Position numbers and translations under genes: made by a program. The notes beneath the pieces were generated by a model. That model did not search any database and was not told where the DNA came from. It saw only the letters and a program-made list of their open reading frames with translations. A stretch of 58,377 nt of DNA from Bacteroidales bacterium (lineage in GTDB: Bacteria > Bacteroidota > Bacteroidia > Bacteroidales > UBA10428): contig JAFGIP010000103.1 in assembly GCA_016929525.1 (NCBI GenBank), positions 1 to 58,377 of the forward strand, written 5' to 3'. Shown piece by piece: positions 28,475 to 36,614 of the stretch (position 1 is its first letter; each line of letters opens with the position of its first letter).

Positions 28475-29299
28475 TTATTCAATCCATGTCATGTAATGAT
28501 CAACAATTTTCCAGCTATCATTTTCTTTACCCAGAATTGCTTCTCCTCCCTCATATCCAATTCTAAAATATACCTGAGCACTATCTTTTACTTCGTTGAA
28601 TGAAATAAGCCACACCTCAGGATGTGTCTCCAGATGCCAGTAATCTCCCCAATGTCCGGGAATGAACAATAAAAAATTACGAAGGAATACATATCGTCGG
28701 TGTGTCTCCCCTGTCAGAAATGCCAATTTTACAATATCATTAAAATCTCCCGGCGCTTCATCTGAACCTAAAAAACAGTTGATAGCAGATTTATAATCTG
28801 TAGATAAATAAAGACAGTTTATCGTATCGTCGTTGATCTCCGGTCTGAAATCGTTAATAGTATATGAAATATCACCATAACTTTTAAAATAATAATCATA
28901 CTCAATTCCAGATTGAATAAGATAGTAGAATATATCCTGATATATCTCATATCCAAATTCAGAATAAGCAATCCTGGATAAATCCCACGGGCTATAGAAT
29001 TCTTTATATACATCATAAATATCCTGAAGGGAATCCGGCATTTCTGAATCATGTGAATACTTATCTTTCCATTCTATTAATATATCTTCAAGACATGTTA
29101 TACACAAGTCATTATAGGCTTCTAACAGTTGATTAAATATCAGTTGTGCCGACGCTGAAAGATTGCATGAGAAACATAAATCTGCCGAGTTGGTATCATT
29201 TTCAATCTCATTATCACTTTCAATATCCTTTGTTTTTTCACAAGCGCTAAAAAGGAGAACTATGACCAATATATTACATACAATTAAATATTTTCCCAT
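28475..29299 (-). CDS. Hypothetical lipoprotein
   Basis: The lipobox ends at Cys20 (LLFSAC), followed by an acidic Asn/Glu/Asp linker, so it is lipid-anchored. Four cysteines occur early in the mature part (CFSCN at about 42-45 and CITC near 67-70), possibly a pair of disulfides or a metal site. The body is helical and Tyr/Asp-rich (residues 75-200), and the last ~80 residues form beta strands resembling a small nuclear-transport-factor-2-like sheet (VWLISFNEVKDSAQVYFRIGY, then ILGKENDSWKIVDHYMTW). No family is recognised. It is monocistronic, facing the glucan operon. The C-terminal sheet interpretation is an inference from the strand pattern only. Confidence 0.6.
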   Translation of the reverse strand: MGKYLIVCNILVIVLLFSACEKTKDIESDNEIENDTNSADLCFSCNLSASAQLIFNQLLEAYNDLCITCLEDILIEWKDKYSHDSEMPDSLQDIYDVYKEFYSPWDLSRIAYSEFGYEIYQDIFYYLIQSGIEYDYYFKSYGDISYTINDFRPEINDDTINCLYLSTDYKSAINCFLGSDEAPGDFNDIVKLAFLTGETHRRYVFLRNFLLFIPGHWGDYWHLETHPEVWLISFNEVKDSAQVYFRIGYEGGEAILGKENDSWKIVDHYMTWIE

Positions 29300-29500
29300 A
29301 ATTTTTTTAATTCTGATGTTTTAGCTTAACTAATGGTTGCGTAAGATTCCTCCGAACAGTTAGTCAAGATCATATTGAGGAGTAAAAAATATGTATCTTT
29401 TGGATAATAAGATCAAAGTATAAAATCTTGGCTATAAAAATTATATAATATCGATTGAATTGCAGGCGGATTTACCAATAAATGCCAACTATTCTAAATA

Positions 29501-30001
29501 TTAATACCTGCTATATTCACCCTGAAGCCTTATATGTCGAATAACATCTCCCGATTTGATAAAAGCTCCGTTTGAGCATCCTGTAACATTACAAAATGCA
29601 ATTGCATCGTTGAAATCCAGGACAGGAGTCAGACCAATTACTACCATCTCTGCACCTTTCTGACAACTGCAGTTAGCAAGTTTACTGAGCATTGTATCGC
29701 AGTGCGGACAGAAAAGATCATCTTTAACTCCGTCTTTAAGCTGACCCGAGAGTATTATCTTGTCGAAGTCTCCTTCAATGGCTGAAATGATAAATTCACC
29801 TTCCATTCCGGAACGGCTGAATTTCAAACGCAGCCCAGGGAAACCGTTAATTAAATATTCAGGATCTATCAGATTGCAACCTTTTGGACAAAAGGCCTTA
29901 TCAACAATATATCGGACTTTATCTTCATTTTTAATAACAGAAGCTTTCCGATCTGTGATTGGTATTATTAAACGTCCATCTTTGCTGAAAATATTTTTCA
30001 T
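29501..30001 (-). CDS. Cysteine-rich hypothetical protein, probably zinc-binding
   Basis: A 166-residue cytosolic protein with cysteines grouped as in a metal-binding module: CPKGC (C38, C42), CPHC (C98, C101), CSC (C111, C113), then C137 and C142 in FCNVTGCSNG. A zinc-ribbon-like fold is plausible. The N-terminal half contains short beta strands (GRLIIPI, FIISAIEGDFDKIILSG). No homologue with known function is recognised. Upstream and downstream gaps of about 150-200 bp contain no other genes, so it is probably transcribed alone. The ATG at 30001 is the only reasonable start. A redox or metal-sensing role would be speculation. Confidence 0.6.
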   Translation of the reverse strand: MKNIFSKDGRLIIPITDRKASVIKNEDKVRYIVDKAFCPKGCNLIDPEYLINGFPGLRLKFSRSGMEGEFIISAIEGDFDKIILSGQLKDGVKDDLFCPHCDTMLSKLANCSCQKGAEMVVIGLTPVLDFNDAIAFCNVTGCSNGAFIKSGDVIRHIRLQGEYSRY

Positions 30002-30149
30002 ATATGTAAAACTTAGAATTAGGTTGTAATCTGTTAAAATGTTGAAACGCCTAAAATATACAAACTAATCTTTATAAAATGAAACAGATGAAAGGAAATA
30101 ATACAACTTTAAGAGAAACACTTAAGGAATTCTATAGAGACACTTAATA

Positions 30150-32294
30150 TTATTGCAGCGAAATCTCAATTTTTTTCTTATTCTTCCATTCAGAATATAC
30201 AATTCCGGAATCAGTAACAATGCCTATCCGATAGTATCTTTTTTCTTCTTTTAAATGTCCCTCTTTTCTTGAACATGTAATGATGATCTTATTTTCACCT
30301 GACTTTTCAGCTATGAAATAATCTACGGCATACTGACCCTTGAGATATTCAAATTCATCACCGGCATCACTGTACAAGGTGCCTTCAGCTTTCATATTTT
30401 CATCTAGACATACCAGTAGTGTAAGTGAATCGGTACTATATTGCTCTGTAGTCTGGATAACATCAATTAATGGAATTATTGACCCCCCGCGTTGTTTCAG
30501 ATCAGTTTGGTATATGTCATTCTCAGAATCTTCACCAACCAGTGATATTGTTCTCCATATACCTTTGGGCAAAGCAGGATGATCTGCCCATTTTGGAATA
30601 ACTAAAAGGTTTGTTCCTAAAAGAAATGCCTGTTCCTCCCTTCTTAATTTAATATCTGTTATATCTGCAAAAAACACCGGTCTCATAACCGGCATACCAT
30701 TTACAGATGCCTCATAAAATAATGTATACAAGTAGGGAAGGAGACGATACCTTCTTTGCAATGCTACTCTGGATACATCTTCAATTTCTTCCCCAAAGGC
30801 CCAGGGTTCATGATTAATACTTCCTGTTACAGTATGACCTCTTGAGAAAGGATAAAATGCGCCAACTGCAATCCAATGACCAAATAGTTCCGGGGTAGCG
30901 TTCTTGTCGAATCCTCCTATATCAGGCCCGTTAAAAGGCTGTCCCGATAAGCCAAGGTTAATACTCATTGGAATAGACATTCTCAGGTGATCCCAGCTGG
31001 ATACGTTGTCCCCTGTCCATGTAGCAGCATAGCGTTGTCCTCCTATATAATTTGCACGTGTCAGTATGAATGGCCGTTTATCAGGATTTGCATCCAGAAT
31101 ACCTTTGCGTGATGCCTTTACCATGAGCATACCATAAACATTGTGGTATCTAAGATGAATATCTCTAAGATATTTTGCTCCACCTCTGTGAATATTTTCG
31201 ATTGGCATGGTCCAGTCAGGTCCGCCAAATACCGATGGTTCGTTCATATCATTCCATACTCCGTCTATACCTGTATTCATATAGTCTTTGTATAAATCAG
31301 CCCACCATTCAGAAGTCTTCTCCTGAGTAAAATCGGGGAATACACAATCACCAGGCCAAACGGGCCCGACATATACATCACCATTTGCATCTTTAACCCA
31401 AACGTCATTTTCTGTACCTGAATCGTATACCGTGTAACCTTCTTCTTTTTTAACTCCCGGATCAATCATCCACACCGATTTAAATCCTTGACTATGCAAA
31501 TAATCATTAGTTTCTGAAGGATTTGGAAACCTTTCCGGATCAAATGTAAATACCCTGTATCCATCCATATAATGAATATCCATCCAAATTACATCACAAG
31601 GGATTTGCTTTAACCTGAAAGTATCAGCAATTTCTTTTACCCTGGTGTCAGGATAGTATGACCACCTGCACTGCTGATATCCAAGGCTCCATAAAGGAGG
31701 TAAGTTTATTTTACCGGTCAGGGCTGCAAGTATTTGAATAACCTTTTGGGGAGTCGCTGCCCGAATTACAAAAACTCGAAACGGAGGGCCGTCAGATATA
31801 AAGACTATCCCGTCTCCAAGTGACAGTTTTTGTTTCCATGTATTATCTGCCAATACTCCAAAGGCTGATCCGTCTTCATGAACTCCAAGAACCCAGGGAT
31901 GAGTCTGATATAGTCTTCCGTCACTATCTCTGTCATATGAAGGATTATCAGTATTCCAGAATATTCTTGTTTCCCCGTTTTTAACTAAATTTCCCCTGGA
32001 TTCGCCGGTTCCGTACAGCCAGGTTTGGGATCTGGTTTTTATATAAGCCATCGATTTTTCAAATTCTTCACCAAATTCGACCTTTATGTCCCAACTATAC
32101 GGTAAAGTATCAATGATCTCAGGTTCCTCAATCAGCGCAAATGACGGATTATGTTTTTCTGCGATATAATTAACAGGGTAAAATACAGCTATGTTATCAC
32201 TTATGAGAAAAGCTTTTTCCTGAGCAAAGGTTACATGTGATAAAAAAATAAGAAAACTGATTATGTACAAACGAAAGTAGTGTGCTTTTATCAT
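30150..32294 (-). CDS. Secreted GH31 alpha-glucosidase
   Basis: A 714-residue enzyme with a cleavable signal peptide (residues 1-24, ending VTFA-Q). Domains in order: N-terminal beta-sandwich (about 30-195), (beta/alpha)8 barrel with nucleophile Asp349 in DGVWNDMNEPS and acid/base Asp429 in ATWTGDNVSSWDH, then two short C-terminal beta domains. Substrate-pocket residues in DVIWMDIHYMDGYRVFTFD match GH31 alpha-glucosidases. It should hydrolyse terminal alpha-linked glucose (maltose, isomaltose or starch oligomers) in the periplasm. It has no T9SS tail. Only 36 bp separate its ATG from the palindromic attC-like element upstream, so its native promoter may have been displaced by insertion. No regulators or SusCD genes accompany it. 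Confidence 0.94.
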   Translation of the reverse strand: MIKAHYFRLYIISFLIFLSHVTFAQEKAFLISDNIAVFYPVNYIAEKHNPSFALIEEPEIIDTLPYSWDIKVEFGEEFEKSMAYIKTRSQTWLYGTGESRGNLVKNGETRIFWNTDNPSYDRDSDGRLYQTHPWVLGVHEDGSAFGVLADNTWKQKLSLGDGIVFISDGPPFRVFVIRAATPQKVIQILAALTGKINLPPLWSLGYQQCRWSYYPDTRVKEIADTFRLKQIPCDVIWMDIHYMDGYRVFTFDPERFPNPSETNDYLHSQGFKSVWMIDPGVKKEEGYTVYDSGTENDVWVKDANGDVYVGPVWPGDCVFPDFTQEKTSEWWADLYKDYMNTGIDGVWNDMNEPSVFGGPDWTMPIENIHRGGAKYLRDIHLRYHNVYGMLMVKASRKGILDANPDKRPFILTRANYIGGQRYAATWTGDNVSSWDHLRMSIPMSINLGLSGQPFNGPDIGGFDKNATPELFGHWIAVGAFYPFSRGHTVTGSINHEPWAFGEEIEDVSRVALQRRYRLLPYLYTLFYEASVNGMPVMRPVFFADITDIKLRREEQAFLLGTNLLVIPKWADHPALPKGIWRTISLVGEDSENDIYQTDLKQRGGSIIPLIDVIQTTEQYSTDSLTLLVCLDENMKAEGTLYSDAGDEFEYLKGQYAVDYFIAEKSGENKIIITCSRKEGHLKEEKRYYRIGIVTDSGIVYSEWKNKKKIEISLQ

Positions 32295-32330
32295 AATTAT
32301 AACTTATAATTTATATCAACTTATCGTTCC

Positions 32331-32451
32331 CGCGGTATGAAATCGTTGGGGATCACGGCGCATGGTTTTATCTACCGTGAGCGAGTTTGTTGCGGGCTTT
32401 AATGCTCACAACCTGCTTTCACCCCAATGTTTTATACCGCGTGTTATGTGG
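32331..32451 (-). repeat. attC-like imperfect palindrome downstream of the toxin gene
   Basis: Arms 32331-32351 (starting CGCGGTAT, ending GTTGGGG) and 32422-32441 (starting CCCCAATG, ending ATACCGCG) pair over about 20 bp with small mismatches. An inner pair, GTGAGC at 32377-32382 and GCTCAC at 32404-32409, makes a second stem. The toxin-proximal end is followed by GTTATGTGG (32443-32451), whose complement CCACATAAC fits the attC R'' core RYYYAAC with one mismatch. Size, bulged stem and position directly after a cassette-like gene pair match integron attC sites. The far end (GTTRRRY equivalent) is not convincing, so identity is inferred. Confidence 0.55.
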
Positions 32452-32458
32452 TCGTGTT

Positions 32459-32764
32459 TTATTTATTTCCCAATCGACTGGGATTTTGTCTATTATAAAA
32501 TAAAGTGATAATCCTGATCTCATTATTTACTATGCGATAATAAATAGATGTCTGTTTTGATAAAACAGATTTTCTCAATCCATTTGAATAATCACTCTCA
32601 GCATATAGAAAAGGATTATTTTCTATTAGTTTAAGTTGTTTATCAAGAAGAAGTGAAAATTTCTTTATCTCTTGCTTGGTCCATCTGTTTTCTAGGTAAT
32701 CAATAATACCTTTTAAATTGTTTATAGCTTCATCTGACCAAATGAGTTTATAAGTGTCTTTCAT
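32459..32764 (-). CDS. RelE/ParE-superfamily toxin
   Basis: A 101-residue protein with the small alpha/beta RelE/ParE fold: N-terminal strand KLIWSDEAINNLKGII, two helices containing LENRWTKQEIKKF, and the C-terminal sheet with LRKSVLSKQTSIYYRIVNNEIRIITLFYNRQNP. The motif IYYRIVNNEIRIITLF is typical of ParE/YoeB-like members. Such toxins cleave mRNA at the ribosome (RelE) or block gyrase (ParE); the sequence does not decide which. Its ATG at 32764 overlaps the antitoxin stop by 17 bp, so the pair is translationally coupled. The attC-like palindrome starts 8 bp after its stop codon. Toxin identity is confident; target is not. Confidence 0.88.
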   Translation of the reverse strand: MKDTYKLIWSDEAINNLKGIIDYLENRWTKQEIKKFSLLLDKQLKLIENNPFLYAESDYSNGLRKSVLSKQTSIYYRIVNNEIRIITLFYNRQNPSRLGNK

Positions 32765-32981
32765 ATATCTTGCGGGCAGTTTCGTGGGAATGAATTCTAC
32801 CTTCTTCGAAATCCTTAAGGCCTCTGTTTATTGACTCTAATTCCTCTTTTTTTAAAGTATCCCACCAGTCTTTAGATTTTGAATAATCGTCTTTTATTTG
32901 TTTCAACCTATCGATTATTGAAGTGTCATTAAGTTTTGAAATCCACTCAATTAAATTTAATTTCTCTGTCTGAATATTCAT
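32748..32981 (-). CDS. Antitoxin of the RelE/ParE-type pair
   Basis: A 77-residue helical, charged protein partnering the toxin that overlaps its 3' end. The preferred start is the ATG at 32981 (MNIQTEKLNLIEW); a longer frame exists to a TTG at 33020, but that adds a sequence unlike the family. The C-terminal part (GLKDFEEGRIHSHETARKIYERHL) matches a known class of addiction-module antitoxins whose C-terminus wraps the toxin. The N-terminal half presumably dimerises and binds the operon promoter. The gene leads the pair on the reverse strand, and CCACACAAC, complementary to the attC-like core with one mismatch, lies 83 bp upstream (33064-33072), a possible left cassette boundary. Confidence 0.82.
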   Translation of the reverse strand: MNIQTEKLNLIEWISKLNDTSIIDRLKQIKDDYSKSKDWWDTLKKEELESINRGLKDFEEGRIHSHETARKIYERHL

Positions 32982-33063
32982 ATCCCATCGTTTTAAACAA
33001 AAATAATCAATATCGGACAATTTTGCTAGTAGGAATTAGCTTTGTTGTCTGTCAGCCAGCATG

Positions 33064-33072
33064 CCACACAAC
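33064..33072. repeat. CCACACAAC, partner of the attC-like core
   Basis: CCACACAAC at 33064-33072 is the inverted complement, with one mismatch, of GTTATGTGG at 32443-32451. The two flank the toxin-antitoxin pair. In an integron cassette, the GTTRRRY end contributed by the cassette start is complementary to the attC R'' core, which is the relation seen here. A 9-bp match is short and could arise by chance. Confidence 0.35.
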
Positions 33073-33240
33073 TTTAAAATATTTAAATATGCCAGTAGTA
33101 GAGTACAGTATCTTTAATATAAGAAATATTCTACTGTATCAGTCAAGACTGAGGTAAGTTAAAAGCTGATATGCTGCTATAGATTAATCAAATAATCAGC
33201 ATGTACCAATTACAGATCAATGAATCAGGTATTAATTAAA

Positions 33241-33987
33241 TTACTCTTCAAAATAATTCCGATAGAGTTTATTATCGATCAGTTTATTACATTCAGGGCA
33301 GTAGAGTTCAGACTGAAATTTTAAAGAATGCTTCTCCTGAATACATTTTTTACATATACTTATATTACAGGATTTACAGTAGTATATAGCACATGAACTT
33401 TTACATTTATGACAAGTGCTAATATTGATTAGTACATTTCTTGCATAATTTCTTGCACCGTAACTGACTGAGTTTTCAATAATATGAATTAACACAGATT
33501 TCTGTTTTATTTTATCAATTGCTTTGGAATACACTATGTAGGAGCTGGTCTGGTTGGCTATCTCACCTAAAATTTCTTCATCCTGTATCTTCGAAACAGC
33601 AAGTTGTCTGGCATAATCACATGCAGTATTATTCTTTCCCAGTCTGGCCAAAATCTCTGTACTTTTTATGTTCTCTACAGCAGTTAACCTGTTATCTTCG
33701 TCAGGTTCTTTGAGAATAATGTACATTAAGATTACAGAATCCTTAACCTTTTCAATTGCAGATTTTCTTACTGAAGCATCATCATCATTAATTGCAACTT
33801 TTGTGATAATATCGCTGTGCAGAGGCCATATTAAGCTGTTGATTGCAGCTTTCCTCACAAAAGGGTATTCATCATTTTCTGCAATATCAGCTAATGCAGC
33901 AATATCCTTTAAAGATTTAACTGCTTCTTCTCTTATCTGCGGGTTACTGCTTTTCCATTTTGCTTTAAACAAATTTAATTTCGTCAT
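33241..33987 (-). CDS. HEAT-repeat protein with C-terminal zinc-binding domain
   Basis: A 248-residue cytosolic protein. Residues about 1-188 are short alpha-helical HEAT-like repeats of about 25-30 residues with the recurring pattern VRKAAINSL / VRKSAIEKV / NRLTAVENI / ARQLAVSKI. The last 58 residues contain at least nine cysteines and a histidine in paired spacing: C192-x2-C195, C199, C204-x2-C207, C212-x2-C215, H220, C230-x2-C233, a pattern resembling B-box or RING-like double zinc modules. HEAT arrays are protein- or nucleic-acid-binding scaffolds; the zinc module suggests a second interaction surface. I know of no characterised bacterial protein with this exact architecture. It is transcribed alone from an ATG at 33987. 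Function unknown. Confidence 0.7.
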   Translation of the reverse strand: MTKLNLFKAKWKSSNPQIREEAVKSLKDIAALADIAENDEYPFVRKAAINSLIWPLHSDIITKVAINDDDASVRKSAIEKVKDSVILMYIILKEPDEDNRLTAVENIKSTEILARLGKNNTACDYARQLAVSKIQDEEILGEIANQTSSYIVYSKAIDKIKQKSVLIHIIENSVSYGARNYARNVLINISTCHKCKSSCAIYYCKSCNISICKKCIQEKHSLKFQSELYCPECNKLIDNKLYRNYFEE

Positions 33988-34322
33988 AGTAGGAGGTGTC
34001 TGTGTAAGTTAGGTGAATAGCGGGCAATTTTTATAGTGTTGAATTAAATAATTAAAAGCCGATAATCGGTTTTCAATTATAGTGCAATCTGTATATATAA
34101 CCTCTATGTGGTATGATTACCCTACGTTGTGAAATAACAAAATACGGAGTAAACCATATTAAAATATTAGATTACCCTGATAATCAGATTGCTGAATCGG
34201 ATAAATGTTTATTTATTTTTGACTGAGCTGAAACAAAACCCAATGAAAAAAGTGTCGTCTTGCAGTTCGCTTAAGTTCTGGTGTTGGTCCAGTTGAAGTT
34301 AGCATATACCATTATCACCGTT
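33988..34322. other. 335-bp intergenic region
   Basis: AT-rich sequence between the HEAT/zinc gene and the acetyltransferase. A short palindrome, CCGAT-a-ATCGG (34059-34069) flanked by A and T runs, lies about 75 bp upstream of the HEAT gene start and could be an operator. No gene of credible length or terminator was found. Confidence 0.35.
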
Positions 34323-34820
34323 TTATAATTTTAATCCATAATAGCAATGGTTGATTTTAACTCCATCAATCTCTGCAATATCAGGTAAAAACCCCCACCT
34401 TTCAAATCCAAACTTCTCCAGCAATTTTACACTACCCAGGTTTATATCAAAAATTATAGCCACAACATTTTTATAGCTTAGTCTGCGTGCAATATGCAGT
34501 ATCTCTTTTAACAGTAATGTCCCGATTCCCATTTTTTGAAAGTCCTCATGAATGAAATAGCTCACTTCAACCGCTTTATTAAAAGCTTGCCTGCCTTTTC
34601 TGTATGGGCTAAGACTTACCCAACCAACAACCTTTTTGTCATACCTTGCAACAAGAATAGGATACCTGCCTTGGTCGTGCTCCATAAACCAGTCTGTACG
34701 TTCATCAACTTTGAATTCATTTAAAAATCCAATTGAATGGCGTGTTCTGATTGCCTGGTTGTAGATTTCTACTATTTCTTTTAAATCGTTATATTTTGCA
34801 TTTTTGATATTCAAATCCAT
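34323..34820 (-). CDS. GNAT family N-acetyltransferase (phosphinothricin-acetyltransferase-like)
   Basis: A 165-residue acetyltransferase with the acetyl-CoA-binding motif A: EVSYFIHEDFQKMGIGTLLLKEIL, including the Q95-x-x-G-x-G/A pyrophosphate loop. The C-terminal SVKLLEKFGFERWGFLPDIAEIDG matches the PAT/YncA subgroup, which acetylates amino-group-containing small molecules such as phosphinothricin or methionine sulfoximine. Substrate specificity cannot be read from sequence. The gene is read on the same strand as the ABC transporter upstream, separated by 71 bp, so it may be co-transcribed with it. The ATG at 34820 leads straight to the first beta strand. Confidence 0.92.
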   Translation of the reverse strand: MDLNIKNAKYNDLKEIVEIYNQAIRTRHSIGFLNEFKVDERTDWFMEHDQGRYPILVARYDKKVVGWVSLSPYRKGRQAFNKAVEVSYFIHEDFQKMGIGTLLLKEILHIARRLSYKNVVAIIFDINLGSVKLLEKFGFERWGFLPDIAEIDGVKINHCYYGLKL

Positions 34821-34891
34821 AATTAGGATTCTTGTTTAGTGCAGATATAAGTAATAAAGATACTACCATTGTGCCGGTAAATAATTTTCTA

Positions 34892-35680
34892 TTATTTCTG
34901 ATCTGAATATTTCCACCACAGTATTGTGCCTATATATCCAATTATTCCGGTTATAATAATAATAATAAAGCTCAGATAATTCAATTGTATTTTAAGATCT
35001 TCACCGCCGGCACCAGCATAAATGCCCGGCACCGACCATGGAAAATAATTGCCTATCCCCATCGCCCCGATAATCTGGGCTAAAACCAGCAAAACAGCAA
35101 CAAAACCCAAAGGAGCCATATAACCCCTGCCAGCTATGGCTGCAAATGCTACTGGTGTATTTAGTGTAATTATAAGCAGAGTTGTTATAAAATATATCTT
35201 CAGATTGGTTATTAAGACTGAATAATGCCACCCTTCAACCTGTAATAAAAATCCGAAAATAAGACCTAATAGCAAATTTGAAATCACAAGCGCTAAACAC
35301 CATGAGATATAATAAATGAATTTAGCATTCAGAATTTTTGAGCGTGAAATTGGAAGTGCCAACAAATCCTTGGCAGTAGCATCAGAATATTCCCGTCCAA
35401 ATAACCAGCTGGCCACAAAGCCAAATATAAGCACTCCGCCAATGCCAACTGCCTGAGATAATAATGCCAGGAACGAATTCCAGTTTGCTTCGAAAGACAT
35501 CATTACAGCCTTTGATTTAAAAGAACCGGACAGCCCTTCATAGCCATTATCCTTCATCAGATACATAAACACAGCGCCAAATATAGGTGCAAGAGAAAAT
35601 GCAATAAACGTAACCCAGGTAATTTGAGAATGCCTGTTTTTTAATATCTCCGCTTTTAATGCTAATATTTGTTGCTTCAT
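34892..35680 (-). CDS. ABC-2 type transporter permease
   Basis: A 262-residue membrane subunit with six predicted transmembrane segments and the typical ABC-2 permease N-terminus (short cytosolic helix AEILKNRHSQITW, then the first membrane segment). The segment SWLFGREYSDATAKDLLALPISR is a characteristic cytosolic coupling loop of this family. Its ATG overlaps the stop of the ATPase gene by 4 bp (TCAT on the forward strand at 35677-35680), so the two are coupled and form one complex. Similar systems transport lanthionine-type peptides, bacitracin or other hydrophobic compounds. Cargo here is unknown. Confidence 0.88.
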   Translation of the reverse strand: MKQQILALKAEILKNRHSQITWVTFIAFSLAPIFGAVFMYLMKDNGYEGLSGSFKSKAVMMSFEANWNSFLALLSQAVGIGGVLIFGFVASWLFGREYSDATAKDLLALPISRSKILNAKFIYYISWCLALVISNLLLGLIFGFLLQVEGWHYSVLITNLKIYFITTLLIITLNTPVAFAAIAGRGYMAPLGFVAVLLVLAQIIGAMGIGNYFPWSVPGIYAGAGGEDLKIQLNYLSFIIIIITGIIGYIGTILWWKYSDQK

Positions 35681-36594
35681 TGTTCTATATTGTTTACGCC
35701 AATAATTCTCAGAAAATATGATTCCAGATCTTCTTCAAATACTCGAAGCATCTTTGGAGGAATATTATTATTAACCAATATGGCAGCAATTTTTTCAGGA
35801 TGCGCAATAGCATTCTGTTCTGCTATTTCAAGTATAGAATCACCATTAATCGAAACAGCTAAATTATTCTCATTCAGAATATTGATTGCTTTATTATTAT
35901 CAACCGTATTGACCAGAAGCTTCTTAATAATCTGCTCTTCAAGCTCGTACGAATCAATTTCCTTTATCAGTTTGCCTCCATGAATTATTCCAATGCGGGT
36001 AGTAAGTTTTGAAATTTCAGACAGAATATGGCTCGATAAAAAAATAGTAGTCCCATGATTTTGTGTAAGGTCTTTTAAAAACTCCCTGATCTCTGCAATA
36101 CCCTCAGGATCAAGACCATTTACAGGTTCATCCAGTATCAGGAGTTTTGGCTTATGGATCAATGCCTTTGCCAGTCCTAATCTCTGCTTGTTTCCAAGAG
36201 ACAGGTGTTTTTCTTTTTTGTTCTTATACTGCGTAAGACGAAGTATGCTGATAACATCTTTGATAATACTTTTTTCTTTTAAACCACGAAGGTTATAAAT
36301 TACTTTAAGATTCTCAGTAACCGTTAGATTAGGATAGGAGTGAGGTGTTTCAACAAGATAGCCAACCTCGTTCCATATTCCGGAAGCCTGTTTAGGTTTT
36401 TGGCCAAACAGGTAACAAGAACCGAAATCTGGTCTGATAAGGCCAAGCAATAGTCTTATCGTTGTTGTTTTTCCTGCACCATTTAAACCCAGAAAACCAT
36501 AAATCTCTCCCTGTTTTACATGCATCGATACAGTATCAACAGCAATGGTATCACCAAATATCTTGGTCAGGTTTTCTGTCTTGATAATGTTCAT
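35677..36594 (-). CDS. ABC transporter ATP-binding protein (ABC-2 exporter type)
   Basis: A 305-residue ATPase with Walker A GLNGAGKTTT (residues 36-45), the Q-loop region after YLVETPHSYP, the LSLGNKQRLGLAKAL signature and Walker B LLILDEPVNGLDP followed by the His switch SSHIL. The C-terminal 80 residues (ELEEQIIKKLLVNT onward) are an extension found in bacitracin/lantibiotic-type exporters. It drives the permease encoded directly downstream with 4-bp overlap. The SPFH gene lies 20 bp upstream on the same strand, suggesting one transcription unit. The ATG at 36594 gives a standard N-terminus. Confidence 0.93.
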   Translation of the reverse strand: MNIIKTENLTKIFGDTIAVDTVSMHVKQGEIYGFLGLNGAGKTTTIRLLLGLIRPDFGSCYLFGQKPKQASGIWNEVGYLVETPHSYPNLTVTENLKVIYNLRGLKEKSIIKDVISILRLTQYKNKKEKHLSLGNKQRLGLAKALIHKPKLLILDEPVNGLDPEGIAEIREFLKDLTQNHGTTIFLSSHILSEISKLTTRIGIIHGGKLIKEIDSYELEEQIIKKLLVNTVDNNKAINILNENNLAVSINGDSILEIAEQNAIAHPEKIAAILVNNNIPPKMLRVFEEDLESYFLRIIGVNNIEQ

Positions 36595-36614
36595 CTAATC
36601 TATATATCAGTTAA

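Noticed and set aside
30079-30147. Short forward ORF of 22 codons (MKQMKGNNTTLRETLKEF...)
   Set aside because: No ribosome-binding site, promoter or homology is visible, and it lies in a convergent gap where short ORFs arise by chance.
32982-33020. Longer antitoxin frame starting at TTG 33020
   Set aside because: The added 13 residues are unlike known antitoxin N-termini and a good ATG exists at 32981.
34059-34069. CCGAT-a-ATCGG palindrome, considered as a terminator of the acetyltransferase gene
   Set aside because: The stem is too short and the gene ends more than 250 bp away; at most an operator.
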